Source: a virus. Taken from it: a stretch of DNA of 27,793 nt. The position numbers and the translations under genes are program-made. Shown in pieces: positions 1 through 7,756 of this stretch. A model generated the notes under the pieces. That model made no database searches and was not told where the DNA came from. It was given only the letters and a program-made list of their open reading frames with translations. Within the stretch, counting starts at the first letter, position 1; the number at the start of each line of letters is the position of its first letter. Where the stretch lies: positions 1-27,793 of the IMG/VR virus record IMGVR_UViG_3300030104_001483, one strand, 5' to 3'.

Positions 1-560
1 CTATAGCTAAAAATTGACGTAATAAATCTATTTGCCTTTGTGTTGCATCTGCATTTCTTTTTTTAGCTTCTGTGTTTGCATCAAGAGCTGCATTTTCATA
101 AACAAGCATATCTCTACTATCTTTAATAGCTTTAGATCTTCTTGCTATTGCTTTTTCTAAATTAGATTCTGCTAAATTAAGTGCATCTCTAGCTAAAACT
201 AAACGATCTGAATCATTAGCTAATTCAAACTCTGCCTCTGCTAGTTCTGCTTGTGCTAAAGCTAATTCTGCTTTAACATCTTTACCATCACGTTCAGCTC
301 TTGTTAATATTCCAATTTGTGTTGTCAATTCATTTTTTCTAATAGCAGCTTCTGCATCAGCTATATTTTCTGCAATTTGTAATTCTTGTAAATCTTTTGC
401 TGCACTATTTCTATTTTTTGTTGCAGCTGCTACATCATCATTAGCACTTGTAACAAGTTCCATAATCTTTTTTCTATCCATCTCTAATTGCATATTTGTT
501 AGTAATAATGCGTTCTGTTCTCCAAATATTGGATTTAAAAATCTATCTACAGTATCTGCA
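1..560. repeat. Left copy of tape-measure homology (pairs with 26475-27034)
   Basis: Bases 1-77 are identical to 26475-26551. The first difference is base 78 (g) against 26552 (t). The alignment then runs without a gap at offset 26474 to about base 560, with scattered mostly silent or conservative differences. Beyond this point the DNA diverges strongly although the proteins remain alignable. This is homologous coding sequence, not an identical terminal repeat. Confidence 0.9.
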
Positions 561-1687
561 ACTTTTTTGTATTGAACTTGTTGCTTTAATGAACTTTGTC
601 GGCTTTTTTCTTGTTGTTTATTAAGTAAACCTTGATTAATAGATGCTTGAATTAGAGTTTCTGCAGTTAAATCTACTCTATCACTAAACGATCTATATTC
701 ATTTGCTAAGTCTTTTATTGTTTTGCCCATTGCTTGTGCTTTATATTTTTCAAAAAATGTCATTTGTTTTAGTCGTTCATTAGCTAAAACTAAATCTCCA
801 ATAGATTGAGCCATTTTGCCAAATCCCTCTATAAGAATAGGTGCTATATCAAAAGCAAGTTCTCTAAATATAGGAAGTAACTCAGCAGCAACAGGTATTA
901 ATTCCTGTCCAATCTCTTCTCTAAATTGCCTTAATTCTGCATTTAAAGCTCTTGATTGGTTTGCAAAAGATCCTGCTGTTCTTTCTAAATCTCCAATTTG
1001 TACTCCGGCTTTTTCTTGTATAAGAGTAAGTGTTGCATAAGCCTTATCTTGCCTCGTAAGCTCATCTGTAGATAATTTTTGCGTTTTTAAAAGAGCAACA
1101 GATTGTACTTCTGCTTCTGTTATTGCAATACCATAAGTTTTTAGAGCTTCTCTTTCTCCAACCAATGCTGATCTAAATGCTTGTAATACAGGCTCTGCAC
1201 CTGCTGAAATGTTTGAGAAAGATGCTACATCTGCTGCTATTTTTGTTAGTTCTATAGTTAAATCTGCTGAAGCTTCTTGTGTAAAACCTATACCCTGTGC
1301 AACTGCTCCTAATGTTGCTTGTAATTGTTGAGCTTCTCCAACAGTAAGACCTGCCATATTTGCAAAATCTTCTAAAAATGCTGTAGCTCTATTTGCAGCT
1401 GTTCCAAAAGTTGTTTCAAAAGCTGCTGCTGCTTCCTCTGCATTTACTGCAGCATCAAGAGCTGATTTAGAAAAATCAATTAAAGATTTTGTTGCAAATA
1501 ATGCTCCACCGGTAATAGCAACTTTTGATAAACCAGACATACCTTTAGCAAACTTAGCATTGGATTTTCCTGATCTTGTAACAGAATTATCCATTTCTTT
1601 TGTAGCTTTAGATACTTTATCTAAGCCTCTTGATGTTTTATCAGCTCCTGTGAGCTTCAGTAACATCTCTAACGTGGCTCTTGCCAT
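1..1687 (-). CDS. Tail tape measure protein, copy 1 (C-terminus cut by window edge)
   Basis: This is the tape measure, the protein that sets tail length and occupies the tail lumen. The ATG at 1687-1685 follows a GAGGAGAT ribosome-binding site. The frame stays open to base 1, giving about 562 residues without a stop. The N-terminal half contains a TP901-type core (FETTFGTAANRATAFL, then VAQGIGFTQEASADLT) and is followed by long Ala/Glu/Lys/Gln-rich helical stretches typical of tape measures. It lies directly after the tail assembly chaperone, the usual order. The last residues before the edge (QIDLLRQFLAI) match a point in copy 2 just before a Gly/Pro-rich tail, so roughly 77 residues are probably missing. 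Similarity to copy 2 is high in the C-terminal third and much lower towards the N-terminus. Confidence 0.9.
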   Translation of the reverse strand, partial: MARATLEMLLKLTGADKTSRGLDKVSKATKEMDNSVTRSGKSNAKFAKGMSGLSKVAITGGALFATKSLIDFSKSALDAAVNAEEAAAAFETTFGTAANRATAFLEDFANMAGLTVGEAQQLQATLGAVAQGIGFTQEASADLTIELTKIAADVASFSNISAGAEPVLQAFRSALVGEREALKTYGIAITEAEVQSVALLKTQKLSTDELTRQDKAYATLTLIQEKAGVQIGDLERTAGSFANQSRALNAELRQFREEIGQELIPVAAELLPIFRELAFDIAPILIEGFGKMAQSIGDLVLANERLKQMTFFEKYKAQAMGKTIKDLANEYRSFSDRVDLTAETLIQASINQGLLNKQQEKSRQSSLKQQVQYKKVADTVDRFLNPIFGEQNALLLTNMQLEMDRKKIMELVTSANDDVAAATKNRNSAAKDLQELQIAENIADAEAAIRKNELTTQIGILTRAERDGKDVKAELALAQAELAEAEFELANDSDRLVLARDALNLAESNLEKAIARRSKAIKDSRDMLVYENAALDANTEAKKRNADATQRQIDLLRQFLAI

Positions 1688-1690
1688 TCT

Positions 1691-1888
1691 TTATCTCCTC
1701 AGTTTAGATTTAGCGTTTGCTTCTGTAATAGCTTTCTGTTCTTTTTTTACGTTATCTATATAGTATAACTTCCAAGACTCAAATTCCTGAACTGACAACG
1801 ATTTTCTTAATTGATCAACTGTCATTCCAAGATCTTTAGCTAATCTAAACTCAAAAGCCAACTCTTCATTGTTCTGGAAATTGATCGG
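1691..1888 (-). CDS. Tail assembly chaperone, frameshift extension (T-like part of GT)
   Basis: This frame is open from CCG at 1888 to a TAA at 1693-1691 and encodes about 61 residues beyond the likely shift point. The text includes EELAFEFRLAKDLGMTV, then LRKSLSVQEFESWKLYY. That pattern, an N-terminal helix with a Gly-x-Thr-x-x-x-Leu step followed by a Glu-Phe-x-x-Trp-x-x-Tyr-Tyr box, is characteristic of the downstream half of tail assembly chaperones. It has no good start of its own: the first ATG is internal (in LGMTV), and there is no ribosome-binding site. It lies in the +1 frame relative to the upstream chaperone and sits immediately before the tape measure. It is therefore best read as the extension of a G-T type fusion of about 176 residues. 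The frameshift itself is inferred. Confidence 0.75.
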   Translation of the reverse strand, partial: PINFQNNEELAFEFRLAKDLGMTVDQLRKSLSVQEFESWKLYYIDNVKKEQKAITEANAKSKLRR

Positions 1889-1889
1889 C
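1866..1889 (-). other. Putative +1 programmed frameshift site
   Basis: The two chaperone frames overlap only between the TAG at 1891-1889 (downstream frame) and the TGA at 1868-1866 (upstream frame). The shift must therefore occur within GCC GAT CAA TTT CCA GAA. The downstream frame is one base further 3', so the change is +1 (or -2), not the commoner -1. The TTT C tetranucleotide (1880-1877) lets tRNA-Phe re-pair from UUU to UUC and is the best candidate slip site. No classic -1 heptamer is present. Confidence 0.55.
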
Positions 1890-2222
1890 TATATTAGCCT
1901 GATCCTCCTTAGTCCATGCCATACAACGATAGATACCAATTAAAATCTTATCTACTATTGCAGGAGTTGCTTTAGAGTAAAACTCTTCTACGTCTTTAAG
2001 AGAATCAAATTCTGGATCTTTAAGTCCTTTTAAAAGTAAATACTTTTCAAATAAAACTTCATTTCTAATTCCATCTTCATTTTCAGAAAGTTCATTAATT
2101 TCTACAGTATCAGCTTTTGTAAGCCCTGTAACAATTACAGTTGCTTTCCATTGCTCTATTTCTATTTCTTTTTCTGGAAGATTAGGTATATTAGAAATAT
2201 CATCTAATTTTAATCTCTTCAT
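1866..2222 (-). CDS. Tail assembly chaperone, upstream part (G-like)
   Basis: This is a 118-residue acidic protein between the tail-tube gene and the tape measure, the invariant position of siphovirus tail assembly chaperones that coat the tape measure before tube polymerisation. The ATG at 2222 follows a run containing AAGGAGAT. The N-terminus (MKRLKLDDISNIPNLPEKEI) is followed by a helical region including EVLFEKYLLLKGLKDPEF and ends at ADQFPEQ. Length and acidity match the G/gp13-type family. A second frame (1888-1691) extends it if ribosomes shift +1 near the end. Assignment rests on position plus the typical two-frame architecture. Confidence 0.75.
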   Translation of the reverse strand: MKRLKLDDISNIPNLPEKEIEIEQWKATVIVTGLTKADTVEINELSENEDGIRNEVLFEKYLLLKGLKDPEFDSLKDVEEFYSKATPAIVDKILIGIYRCMAWTKEDQANIADQFPEQ

Positions 2223-2255
2223 ATAGATCTCCTTTTTTTTAAGTTAATCTATATA

Positions 2256-2663
2256 TTAAGCAGTTCCCTCAGTAACATCTCCGGTTATTTGAAAAGAAGC
2301 TGAAAAACTTACAGCTCCTCCAATATCTGGAGTCCTGTCATAAGAGGTTAGAATTACTTTACCACTCGCTTTTGGATATCCAGAGGTAGTTCCTATTGGA
2401 TAGAATTCAAAATCTACTTCTGATCCAAGAACACCTGTGAAATAACCATTAACTGTTGAATCAAACGATCCGGTAAGTGTTATTGTTCCATCTTTTAGCC
2501 CAGAAACAAAAGCCTTTGAGCTATTAGAAAAAGCACTTACCTCAGCAACATCTGAAGTTCTTGAAACAGCTACATCTGTAAGAACATTTGAAATGTCTCT
2601 TATAGTGCCGCCTGAATCATCAAACTTAAATACTGCGTTCTTTCCATGTGTGAATGTTGGCAT
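2256..2663 (-). CDS. Tail tube protein, short paralogue
   Basis: This 135-residue protein begins MPTFTHGKNAVFKFDDSGG and is clearly paralogous to the gene just upstream (2679-3395). Shared features are the start MPTFTHGK, the block TSDVAE-x-S-x-F-S-x-SSK-x-F-V-x-GLKDGT and the block TSYDR-x-x-DIGG. It is a compact beta-rich protein of the size of the tail-tube fold. Position before the assembly chaperone supports a tail-tube role. It lacks the C-terminal extra domain of its sister. Which paralogue is the main tube subunit cannot be told from sequence. Confidence 0.75.
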   Translation of the reverse strand: MPTFTHGKNAVFKFDDSGGTIRDISNVLTDVAVSRTSDVAEVSAFSNSSKAFVSGLKDGTITLTGSFDSTVNGYFTGVLGSEVDFEFYPIGTTSGYPKASGKVILTSYDRTPDIGGAVSFSASFQITGDVTEGTA

Positions 2664-2678
2664 TATTCTCCTTTATCT

Positions 2679-3395
2679 TTATCCCTGAGCAAAACTTACA
2701 GCAACAGTAAAACTAGGAGATCCTCCTCCAATTGTTAATACTGCTCTAGCATATCTTGCCGGATTACTTGCACTTGTTTTGAGTTCAGATCCTACAGCTG
2801 TTTTCTGAGTAAACGTAATATAATCAGAAAAAGACGCATCATCTGCACTCGTTTGTATTTTGGCATCTAATGTTGGAGAAGATCCACTAGCCGCTAACAC
2901 GTGTAATGTTGCTCCTCCTCCATTTGTACCTGCTGCTCCAAAATCAACTGATGTTTCAGTTGATGTAGTAGTAAAAGCTGCCGGAGCAACCATACTTTTA
3001 CCATTAAAACTATCTCCATCAAATTGAAAAGCAACAGCTACTGATACTATGCCTCCAATATCTGCGGATCTATCATAGGATGTTTCAACTACTGATCCTA
3101 AAGATGTTGGATTACCTCTTGTATATCCAATAGGTGCTATTGAGAAAGCTACACCAGATCCACCTAGTTGAGCTAGGTATTCTGCATCTGAATCAGGATC
3201 TGATGTTTCAAAATATCCTGATGCTGTAGCAGTTCCATCTTTTAAACCTGCAACAAATGTTTTACTACTTACTGAAAAAGTAGAAGTTTCTGCAACATCA
3301 GATGTTAAAGATAAGCTCATATCAGTTAAAGTTGAACTTAAATTAGTATTATCTAAAATTGCTACTGCATCTTTTCCATGTGTAAATGTTGGCAT
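2679..3395 (-). CDS. Tail tube protein, long paralogue with C-terminal domain
   Basis: This is a 238-residue protein. Residues 1-130 match the short paralogue at 2256-2663 (MPTFTHGKDAV start, TSDVAETSTF, VAGLKDGT, SYDRSADIGG). Residues of about 135-238 form an additional Ser/Thr/Gly-rich beta domain (for example GATLHVLAASGSSP, then ARYARAVLTIGG) resembling the surface-exposed extra domains often attached to major tail proteins. The ATG at 3395 directly follows the stop of the preceding small gene. It could be the main tube subunit with decorating domain, with the short gene as a minor or cap form. The gene family assignment is from arrangement and size. Confidence 0.75.
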   Translation of the reverse strand: MPTFTHGKDAVAILDNTNLSSTLTDMSLSLTSDVAETSTFSVSSKTFVAGLKDGTATASGYFETSDPDSDAEYLAQLGGSGVAFSIAPIGYTRGNPTSLGSVVETSYDRSADIGGIVSVAVAFQFDGDSFNGKSMVAPAAFTTTSTETSVDFGAAGTNGGGATLHVLAASGSSPTLDAKIQTSADDASFSDYITFTQKTAVGSELKTSASNPARYARAVLTIGGGSPSFTVAVSFAQG

Positions 3396-3647
3396 TTATT
3401 CCTCTTCCCACGCTTCATTTTCAGGCGTATTTGGATCATCAGCTATAAAATGACCTTTTTCATTTCTAGCTCTTACTTTTGGTTTAGAATCTTCTTCTTC
3501 CATCTTCTTAGTATATTTTACAGCTGCACCATTCTTTATCAAACTTCTACCGATCTTATCAGGTAGATCAGCAATTACACCGGCCTCTACCCTCTTTTCT
3601 TCTTTACCATCTGGATAATCGCTACCCATTAAAATTTTTACTTTCAT
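3396..3647 (-). CDS. Small hypothetical tail-region protein
   Basis: This 83-residue charged protein has a short N-terminal domain (MKVKILMGSDYPDGKEEKRV, then AGVIADLPDKIGRSLIKNGA) followed by an acidic, disordered tail rich in Glu. The DLPDK-x-x-x-SLIKNGAAV pattern is common in small uncharacterised proteins found in phage head-tail regions. It overlaps the end of the preceding tail terminator gene by 4 bases, so the two are translationally coupled. No function is claimed. Confidence 0.65.
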   Translation of the reverse strand: MKVKILMGSDYPDGKEEKRVEAGVIADLPDKIGRSLIKNGAAVKYTKKMEEEDSKPKVRARNEKGHFIADDPNTPENEAWEEE

Positions 3648-4054
3648 GCTATAACCTCAATATTAAATGTTACACCCAGATATGATGTTCCCTGAGTTAC
3701 CTCATATTCGCCATAATCTGTTGCTGATACCACTCTAGCAGACATTGCAGCACCTCCCAATGTTGCATCTCCCTCTATAGCTGCTTTTATACTTGTTGCT
3801 CCTGATGAAGCTAAATAAGCATCTACATCATCTTGTGAAGTTTGAGCATCAATATTTGCAATATATAAAATTACAGGAATCTCATAAGTATCTGATCCTC
3901 TTCCCATTGTTGTATCATAATTTAAAGTATTTAATGGTGCTACTAATGCAATAGGAGGCTCTATAAAATCTGGAACATAATCATAAGCTGATAATCCAGA
4001 TATAGTTTCTAATCTTGTTTTTAAACCATCTCTAATTGATGAGAAAGTTGCCAT
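3644..4054 (-). CDS. Tail terminator / tail completion protein
   Basis: This is a 136-residue protein starting MATFSSIRDGLKTRLETI. The N-terminal helix followed by LSAYDYVPDFIEPPIALVAP and a C-terminal strand pair (TSYLGVTFNIEVIA) match the general layout of tail terminator proteins (lambda gpU-like). These cap the tail tube and join it to the head. Position after the HK97-gp10-like gene and before the tail tube genes is the standard one. The ATG at 4054 shares one base with the stop of the previous gene. Family identity is inferred from layout and length. Confidence 0.65.
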   Translation of the reverse strand: MATFSSIRDGLKTRLETISGLSAYDYVPDFIEPPIALVAPLNTLNYDTTMGRGSDTYEIPVILYIANIDAQTSQDDVDAYLASSGATSIKAAIEGDATLGGAAMSARVVSATDYGEYEVTQGTSYLGVTFNIEVIA

Positions 4055-4617
4055 TATTTAACACTCCTAGCTATATCTCTTGCTATAGATTTTAACATAT
4101 CTTCCCCACCGGCTTTTATTTCATCTTTCTTTTCAAATACAACACCACCAATAAATGGTTTCATTTTTAAACCTCTTTTTGATATTGCTCTAGCCACTAA
4201 GAAAGCATTTAACTTAGGATTACCTCTATTAGCCCATTTATAAAGACTTGATCCCTGTTTGTATGGAGGAAAGAATGGTCTTGTTTTCTTTATAGGAGAA
4301 AACCCTCTATAGATCGGCTTACCATGTATATAAGGTGCTTGTTTTGTATTTGCAGCTAATTTAAAGCCCTCTGACATTCTAAGCCTATTTGTATTACCTA
4401 ATTTAGCTGTAAATATAGATCTTCTAGTAGCACCTGTGCTTTTATTACCTCTACCTCTTCCAGATGTTGGAGATGGCTTAGAAGCTATTGCATTTTCTGC
4501 ATCTCTTTTTAATTCTAATGCTAATTTATTAAAAAAATCGTTTGATCGTTTATTCCAAATAGTTTGTGAATTAATGGATCTACTAAGATCTAAAGCTCCA
4601 TTTAGAGTTAATTTCAT
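4054..4617 (-). CDS. HK97 gp10-like head-tail joining protein
   Basis: This is a basic 187-residue protein between the connector and the tail terminator, the place of HK97 gp10-like proteins. An N-terminal helical region (DFFNKLALELKRDAENAIA) is followed by a Gly/Arg-rich loop with TSGRGRGNKSTGATRRS, the common position of a 'TG-x-L-x-x-SI' type motif in this family. A long Lys-rich C-terminal half includes RPFFPPYKQGSSLYKWA. It is somewhat longer than typical members (about 110-160 residues). The start at 4617 overlaps the previous stop by 4 bases. Confidence 0.7.
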   Translation of the reverse strand: MKLTLNGALDLSRSINSQTIWNKRSNDFFNKLALELKRDAENAIASKPSPTSGRGRGNKSTGATRRSIFTAKLGNTNRLRMSEGFKLAANTKQAPYIHGKPIYRGFSPIKKTRPFFPPYKQGSSLYKWANRGNPKLNAFLVARAISKRGLKMKPFIGGVVFEKKDEIKAGGEDMLKSIARDIARSVK

Positions 4618-5291
4618 AACCCATAGACTCTATTTGTATTAATTGCGGTTAAACCAACGTATGGTCTCCCACTAGCAAGAATAACTGTATTCTTTTTAAA
4701 TGCTTTACAAAGATTTTTTACATCTGGATCTAACTCACTTAAAAAGATTACAGGTGCTTGACCTGTTTCAGGATTGCCACTAAATCCCATTGGGCTATTT
4801 TTTCTTTGCCAAAATCTAGCTGATTGAATTAATGCAGCTTGAAATATAGCATCTGGTACTGCAGAGAAACCAAATTTTGCTGTAACTGATAATCCCTGCC
4901 TATGGCTTGTTGGTAATACTTTACCTGAATTCTCAATTGCCATAACAATCTTAGTAAATGGCATTGGAGGATCTCCTGCATCAGCATTGTAAGGTGCAAG
5001 AAAAAAATCAGTATTTATAGTCAATGTTTCATTTACTGATCCATCAGAATTTAATGTTTTTACAATTAATCCTGTAGTTGTTGATATATCATCAACTTCT
5101 GCAAAATCCATAAACTCGCAATCATATTTACGTGTTTGTACTGCATCATCTTGATCAAATTGCCTACCACAAAAAGCAGCTATCGCAGATGATGCTGCTT
5201 TTATTGCTATACCTATATTGGTATCTTGTCCAGAGCCACTAAGCCCTAAATATGTTTTAAGGTTTGCAGCAGTAACGTATTCCTGAGCCAT
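4614..5291 (-). CDS. Head-tail connector / adaptor (gp6-like)
   Basis: This is a 225-residue protein. Its N-terminus (YVTAANLKTYLGLSGSGQDT, then AIKAASSAIAAFCGRQF) is the characteristic opening of HK97 gp6-like adaptor proteins: a 'T-x-x-x-LK-x-YL-x-L' helix, a short loop and a second helix ending in CGR. The protein forms the ring between portal and tail. The rest is beta-rich, with a later helix (AIFQAALIQSARFWQRKNSP). The ATG is at 5291, after a short gap from the preceding gene. The family is recognised by pattern. Confidence 0.75.
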   Translation of the reverse strand: MAQEYVTAANLKTYLGLSGSGQDTNIGIAIKAASSAIAAFCGRQFDQDDAVQTRKYDCEFMDFAEVDDISTTTGLIVKTLNSDGSVNETLTINTDFFLAPYNADAGDPPMPFTKIVMAIENSGKVLPTSHRQGLSVTAKFGFSAVPDAIFQAALIQSARFWQRKNSPMGFSGNPETGQAPVIFLSELDPDVKNLCKAFKKNTVILASGRPYVGLTAINTNRVYGL

Positions 5292-5300
5292 TAGCTAGAA

Positions 5301-5585
5301 TTACTTACTTTTATTTTCTTTTGGTTTAACAGCTTTTGTTTTAGGTGCAGCTGCTTTTTTAGCAGCAATCTTAACATCAGGCACTGGATCGCCAACACTT
5401 GCTATTAATGTACCAGATAGAAATGGGCAATCTTTACCTTTTGCAAATTTGCCTGTTTCTTTATCTTGCCAAACCATATCTTTTTCTTTTTCAATAAATT
5501 TCATATTTCCATTTTCCAAATGATCCCAAGCAGAAGCAACAACCTGCGTACTCATTACGTATGTATGTCGCTCCTGCTTAGTCAT
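5301..5585 (-). CDS. Hypothetical head-region protein with Lys/Ala/Pro tail
   Basis: This is a 94-residue protein directly after the major capsid gene (4-base gap). The N-terminal part (TYVMSTQVVASAWDH, then MKFIEKEKDMVWQDKETGKF) is soluble and mixed. The last 25 or so residues are a low-complexity Lys/Ala/Pro tail (IAAKKAAAPKTKAVKPKENK) likely to be flexible and basic. The location would suit a capsid accessory or decoration protein, but no family is recognised and no function is claimed. Confidence 0.6.
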   Translation of the reverse strand: MTKQERHTYVMSTQVVASAWDHLENGNMKFIEKEKDMVWQDKETGKFAKGKDCPFLSGTLIASVGDPVPDVKIAAKKAAAPKTKAVKPKENKSK

Positions 5586-5589
5586 TTTA

Positions 5590-6819
5590 TTATTCTATAT
5601 CGTTAATTCTTGTGAATGCTTGTGGTTTATAAACCGCAAGAGCATATCTCAAAGAGGCTTTAATAGTAAGGATGTCCTTACCAAAATCGCCATCAGCAGC
5701 AGAATCAGAGATTTGAATCTCCATTCCTCGCCTAAAGACATGGTTTGCAGCTAATGAGCCACCAAATTTTCCAACTACAGCATCGATTGTAGTAGAAACA
5801 GCACCACCAATTTGTGAAGATTTAACAACAGGTAATCCCCAAATAGTTGGGCTTCCTGCAAATGCAGATTGTCCAAGCATAAAGTTATTGTTGCCATCTA
5901 CTTGACCTACTAATGCGTTATAAGCCGCAGGGCTCATAAGTACAGCATCAGGAGACATGTAAGCATTAACTTCAATATCTTTAATACCATTTAGGATTGT
6001 TCTTAACTTACCTCCTGCAGTTGCCGGAAAAGCTCCTGCTGTGTAAGTTATTGTGTTGATTCCTGTTTGTTGTGTTAGACCTTTAATATCAGGTGCAACA
6101 CCTCCACCAATTAGGAATTCTTTTTCAAGTCTTTGCATAACGTGATTAGCAAGCCTGCCATCAAAGTAAGCTCTTGCTCCTGCTTGATCTTCCATTAACT
6201 CTGCTGTAATAGGCAAAGTTGTGATGAATTTTCTAACAGGTGCTGTTACAGCTGTATAGCTGAAAGCATCCTCTGGTGCAGCTGCTGCTTCTGCTGTTTC
6301 AGCAGCATTGTTAGTGCTAGATTCTTGTAAGAAATAATAAGTTGTTTGATCTGTATTGATTGAATCAACTAAATCTAATGCCGGATTAGGATTTGGCTCT
6401 AATGCAGGAATAACCTGTTGATAGATCGTATCTCTAGTCCAAACAGAAGTTGTAACAGTTGTTTTAGACTCAAAAGGAACATTCTTTATTCCATGATCAA
6501 CAAATGATTTATAAGCATTTGATTCAAGAAACTGTTGTCCAAGTGATTTTGTTTCTTCTACTTCTGGCTCTCCATATACAGGTGTTCCAGAAACTTTCTT
6601 AGAAGATTCAATTTCCTCTTTATTAGAACTTTTTACAGATTCTAATTCTGTTAGCTCGGCAATACTATCGCCAAGATCAGCTAGTTCCTGATTTCTTCGC
6701 TTAATTTCCTCTTTTTGATCAGAGTCTAATTCAGACATATCTTTTACAGAATCAAATATTGCTGCTAATTCTTCTGATTTAGCATTTTTCTCATTTCTGA
6801 GTTCTTTTAATGTTGCCAT
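5590..6819 (-). CDS. Major capsid protein, HK97 fold
   Basis: This is a 409-residue protein immediately after the prohead protease. Residues 1-85 are a charged coiled coil (MATLKELRNEKNAKSEELAA onward), the delta/scaffold domain removed by the protease in this family. The mature part contains typical HK97 capsid blocks: TTVTTSVWTRDTIYQQVIPA, the repeated Ala/Glu loop AAETAEAAAAPEDAFSYTAV, FITTLPITAELMEDQAGARA, LEKEFLIGGG, then MSPAAYNALVGQVDGNNNFM and a C-terminal RYALAVYKPQAF strand. The ATG is at 6819. Length and order match a phage with protease-processed capsids. Confidence 0.92.
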   Translation of the reverse strand: MATLKELRNEKNAKSEELAAIFDSVKDMSELDSDQKEEIKRRNQELADLGDSIAELTELESVKSSNKEEIESSKKVSGTPVYGEPEVEETKSLGQQFLESNAYKSFVDHGIKNVPFESKTTVTTSVWTRDTIYQQVIPALEPNPNPALDLVDSINTDQTTYYFLQESSTNNAAETAEAAAAPEDAFSYTAVTAPVRKFITTLPITAELMEDQAGARAYFDGRLANHVMQRLEKEFLIGGGVAPDIKGLTQQTGINTITYTAGAFPATAGGKLRTILNGIKDIEVNAYMSPDAVLMSPAAYNALVGQVDGNNNFMLGQSAFAGSPTIWGLPVVKSSQIGGAVSTTIDAVVGKFGGSLAANHVFRRGMEIQISDSAADGDFGKDILTIKASLRYALAVYKPQAFTRINDIE

Positions 6820-6829
6820 TAATTTCTCC

Positions 6830-7756
6830 TTATTGATTCTTCATGAAGTTCTTTTGAACTTCTATAAAAAGCTCATTATCTTTAACAGGATCGTAACCAT
6901 AACCTACAAGAACATCATCTAATCTATTATGAATAGTTGTTATTGCTTGTAGATATTTGCTTACCATCTCTGTAGATTTTGAGCTAAGTGTCTTTTTTTC
7001 AGAATTTCTTAGAAGAGCAAGATCTTCTATTCTTTCTGTAAATGCTTTAATCTCCTCCAGAGAAGATAAAGCCTGTTCTCCAAGTCTCTTGCCCTGTTGG
7101 GAAGATTCATTGATACCTGTATCAACTTTTTCACTTGAAACCTCTAAATCTTTTTCTTTTACGCAATCTCCATCTTTACCATAATTGCATTTTTTATATT
7201 TTTCATCATCAGTTATTTCTTCATCATCTTTTGTTTCTTCTTCTTCAAAACTTTCTAAACCAGATTTAAGAGCTTGTACAAAACTATTTTGCTGTGCTCC
7301 TACAAGTACAGGAGAAACTTCCCATACTGTTACATCATTTAAAACTCTTACATCTACTTCTTCGCCTTTGCTGTCAATATGTGTACCTTTTTCAGAATCC
7401 ATTACCTGAAAACCATAACTAAATTGCTGCATATCTTGCATTGCTTTTACTGTTTCGTATGCTTCTTTACCTGCATCTGTGTTAAGAAAATAACCTTTAA
7501 ATACAGCTTTTTGATTATCTGATTCAATAACTCCTCTGCCGATTACTTTACTCCAATCATGATTCCAAACTAAAGGAATCTTATTGCCTGTATATCCTGA
7601 TCGTAAAGCACCTGCTTTTGTAACATCATTATCTGAATCTATAACATCAAATAATGAAAAAACTGCTTCTAAATATCTAACATCTCCATCTTCTTTTAAT
7701 TCAATAGGAGCATTTTTATAAACCAACTCTTGTGGTCTTTTTACTTCTTCACTCAT
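6830..7756 (-). CDS. Prohead protease (HK97 family) with C-terminal extension
   Basis: This is a 308-residue serine protease that matures the capsid shell. The catalytic His lies in PLVWNHDWSK (His66) and the nucleophile in MQQFSYGFQV (Ser113), both in the spacing of the HK97 U35-type family; an acidic partner is not assigned. VWEVSPVLVGAQQNS (about 145-160) is the conserved closing strand. Residues 165-308 form a long acidic then helical extension (FEEEETKDDEEITDDEKY, later ALSSLEEIKAFTERIEDLAL), which may act as scaffold. The ATG at 7756 overlaps the portal stop by 8 bases. Confidence 0.88.
   Translation of the reverse strand: MSEEVKRPQELVYKNAPIELKEDGDVRYLEAVFSLFDVIDSDNDVTKAGALRSGYTGNKIPLVWNHDWSKVIGRGVIESDNQKAVFKGYFLNTDAGKEAYETVKAMQDMQQFSYGFQVMDSEKGTHIDSKGEEVDVRVLNDVTVWEVSPVLVGAQQNSFVQALKSGLESFEEEETKDDEEITDDEKYKKCNYGKDGDCVKEKDLEVSSEKVDTGINESSQQGKRLGEQALSSLEEIKAFTERIEDLALLRNSEKKTLSSKSTEMVSKYLQAITTIHNRLDDVLVGYGYDPVKDNELFIEVQKNFMKNQ

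Noticed and set aside
1-77. Exact 77-base match between window start and 26475-26551 as a true terminal repeat or transposon end
   Set aside because: It lies within homologous coding sequence and continues as imperfect similarity; an assembly branch at a shared k-mer explains it better.
816-1763. Plus-strand frames opposite the tape measure (816-1040, 1560-1763)
   Set aside because: They are antisense shadows of a convincing tape-measure frame, without ribosome-binding sites.
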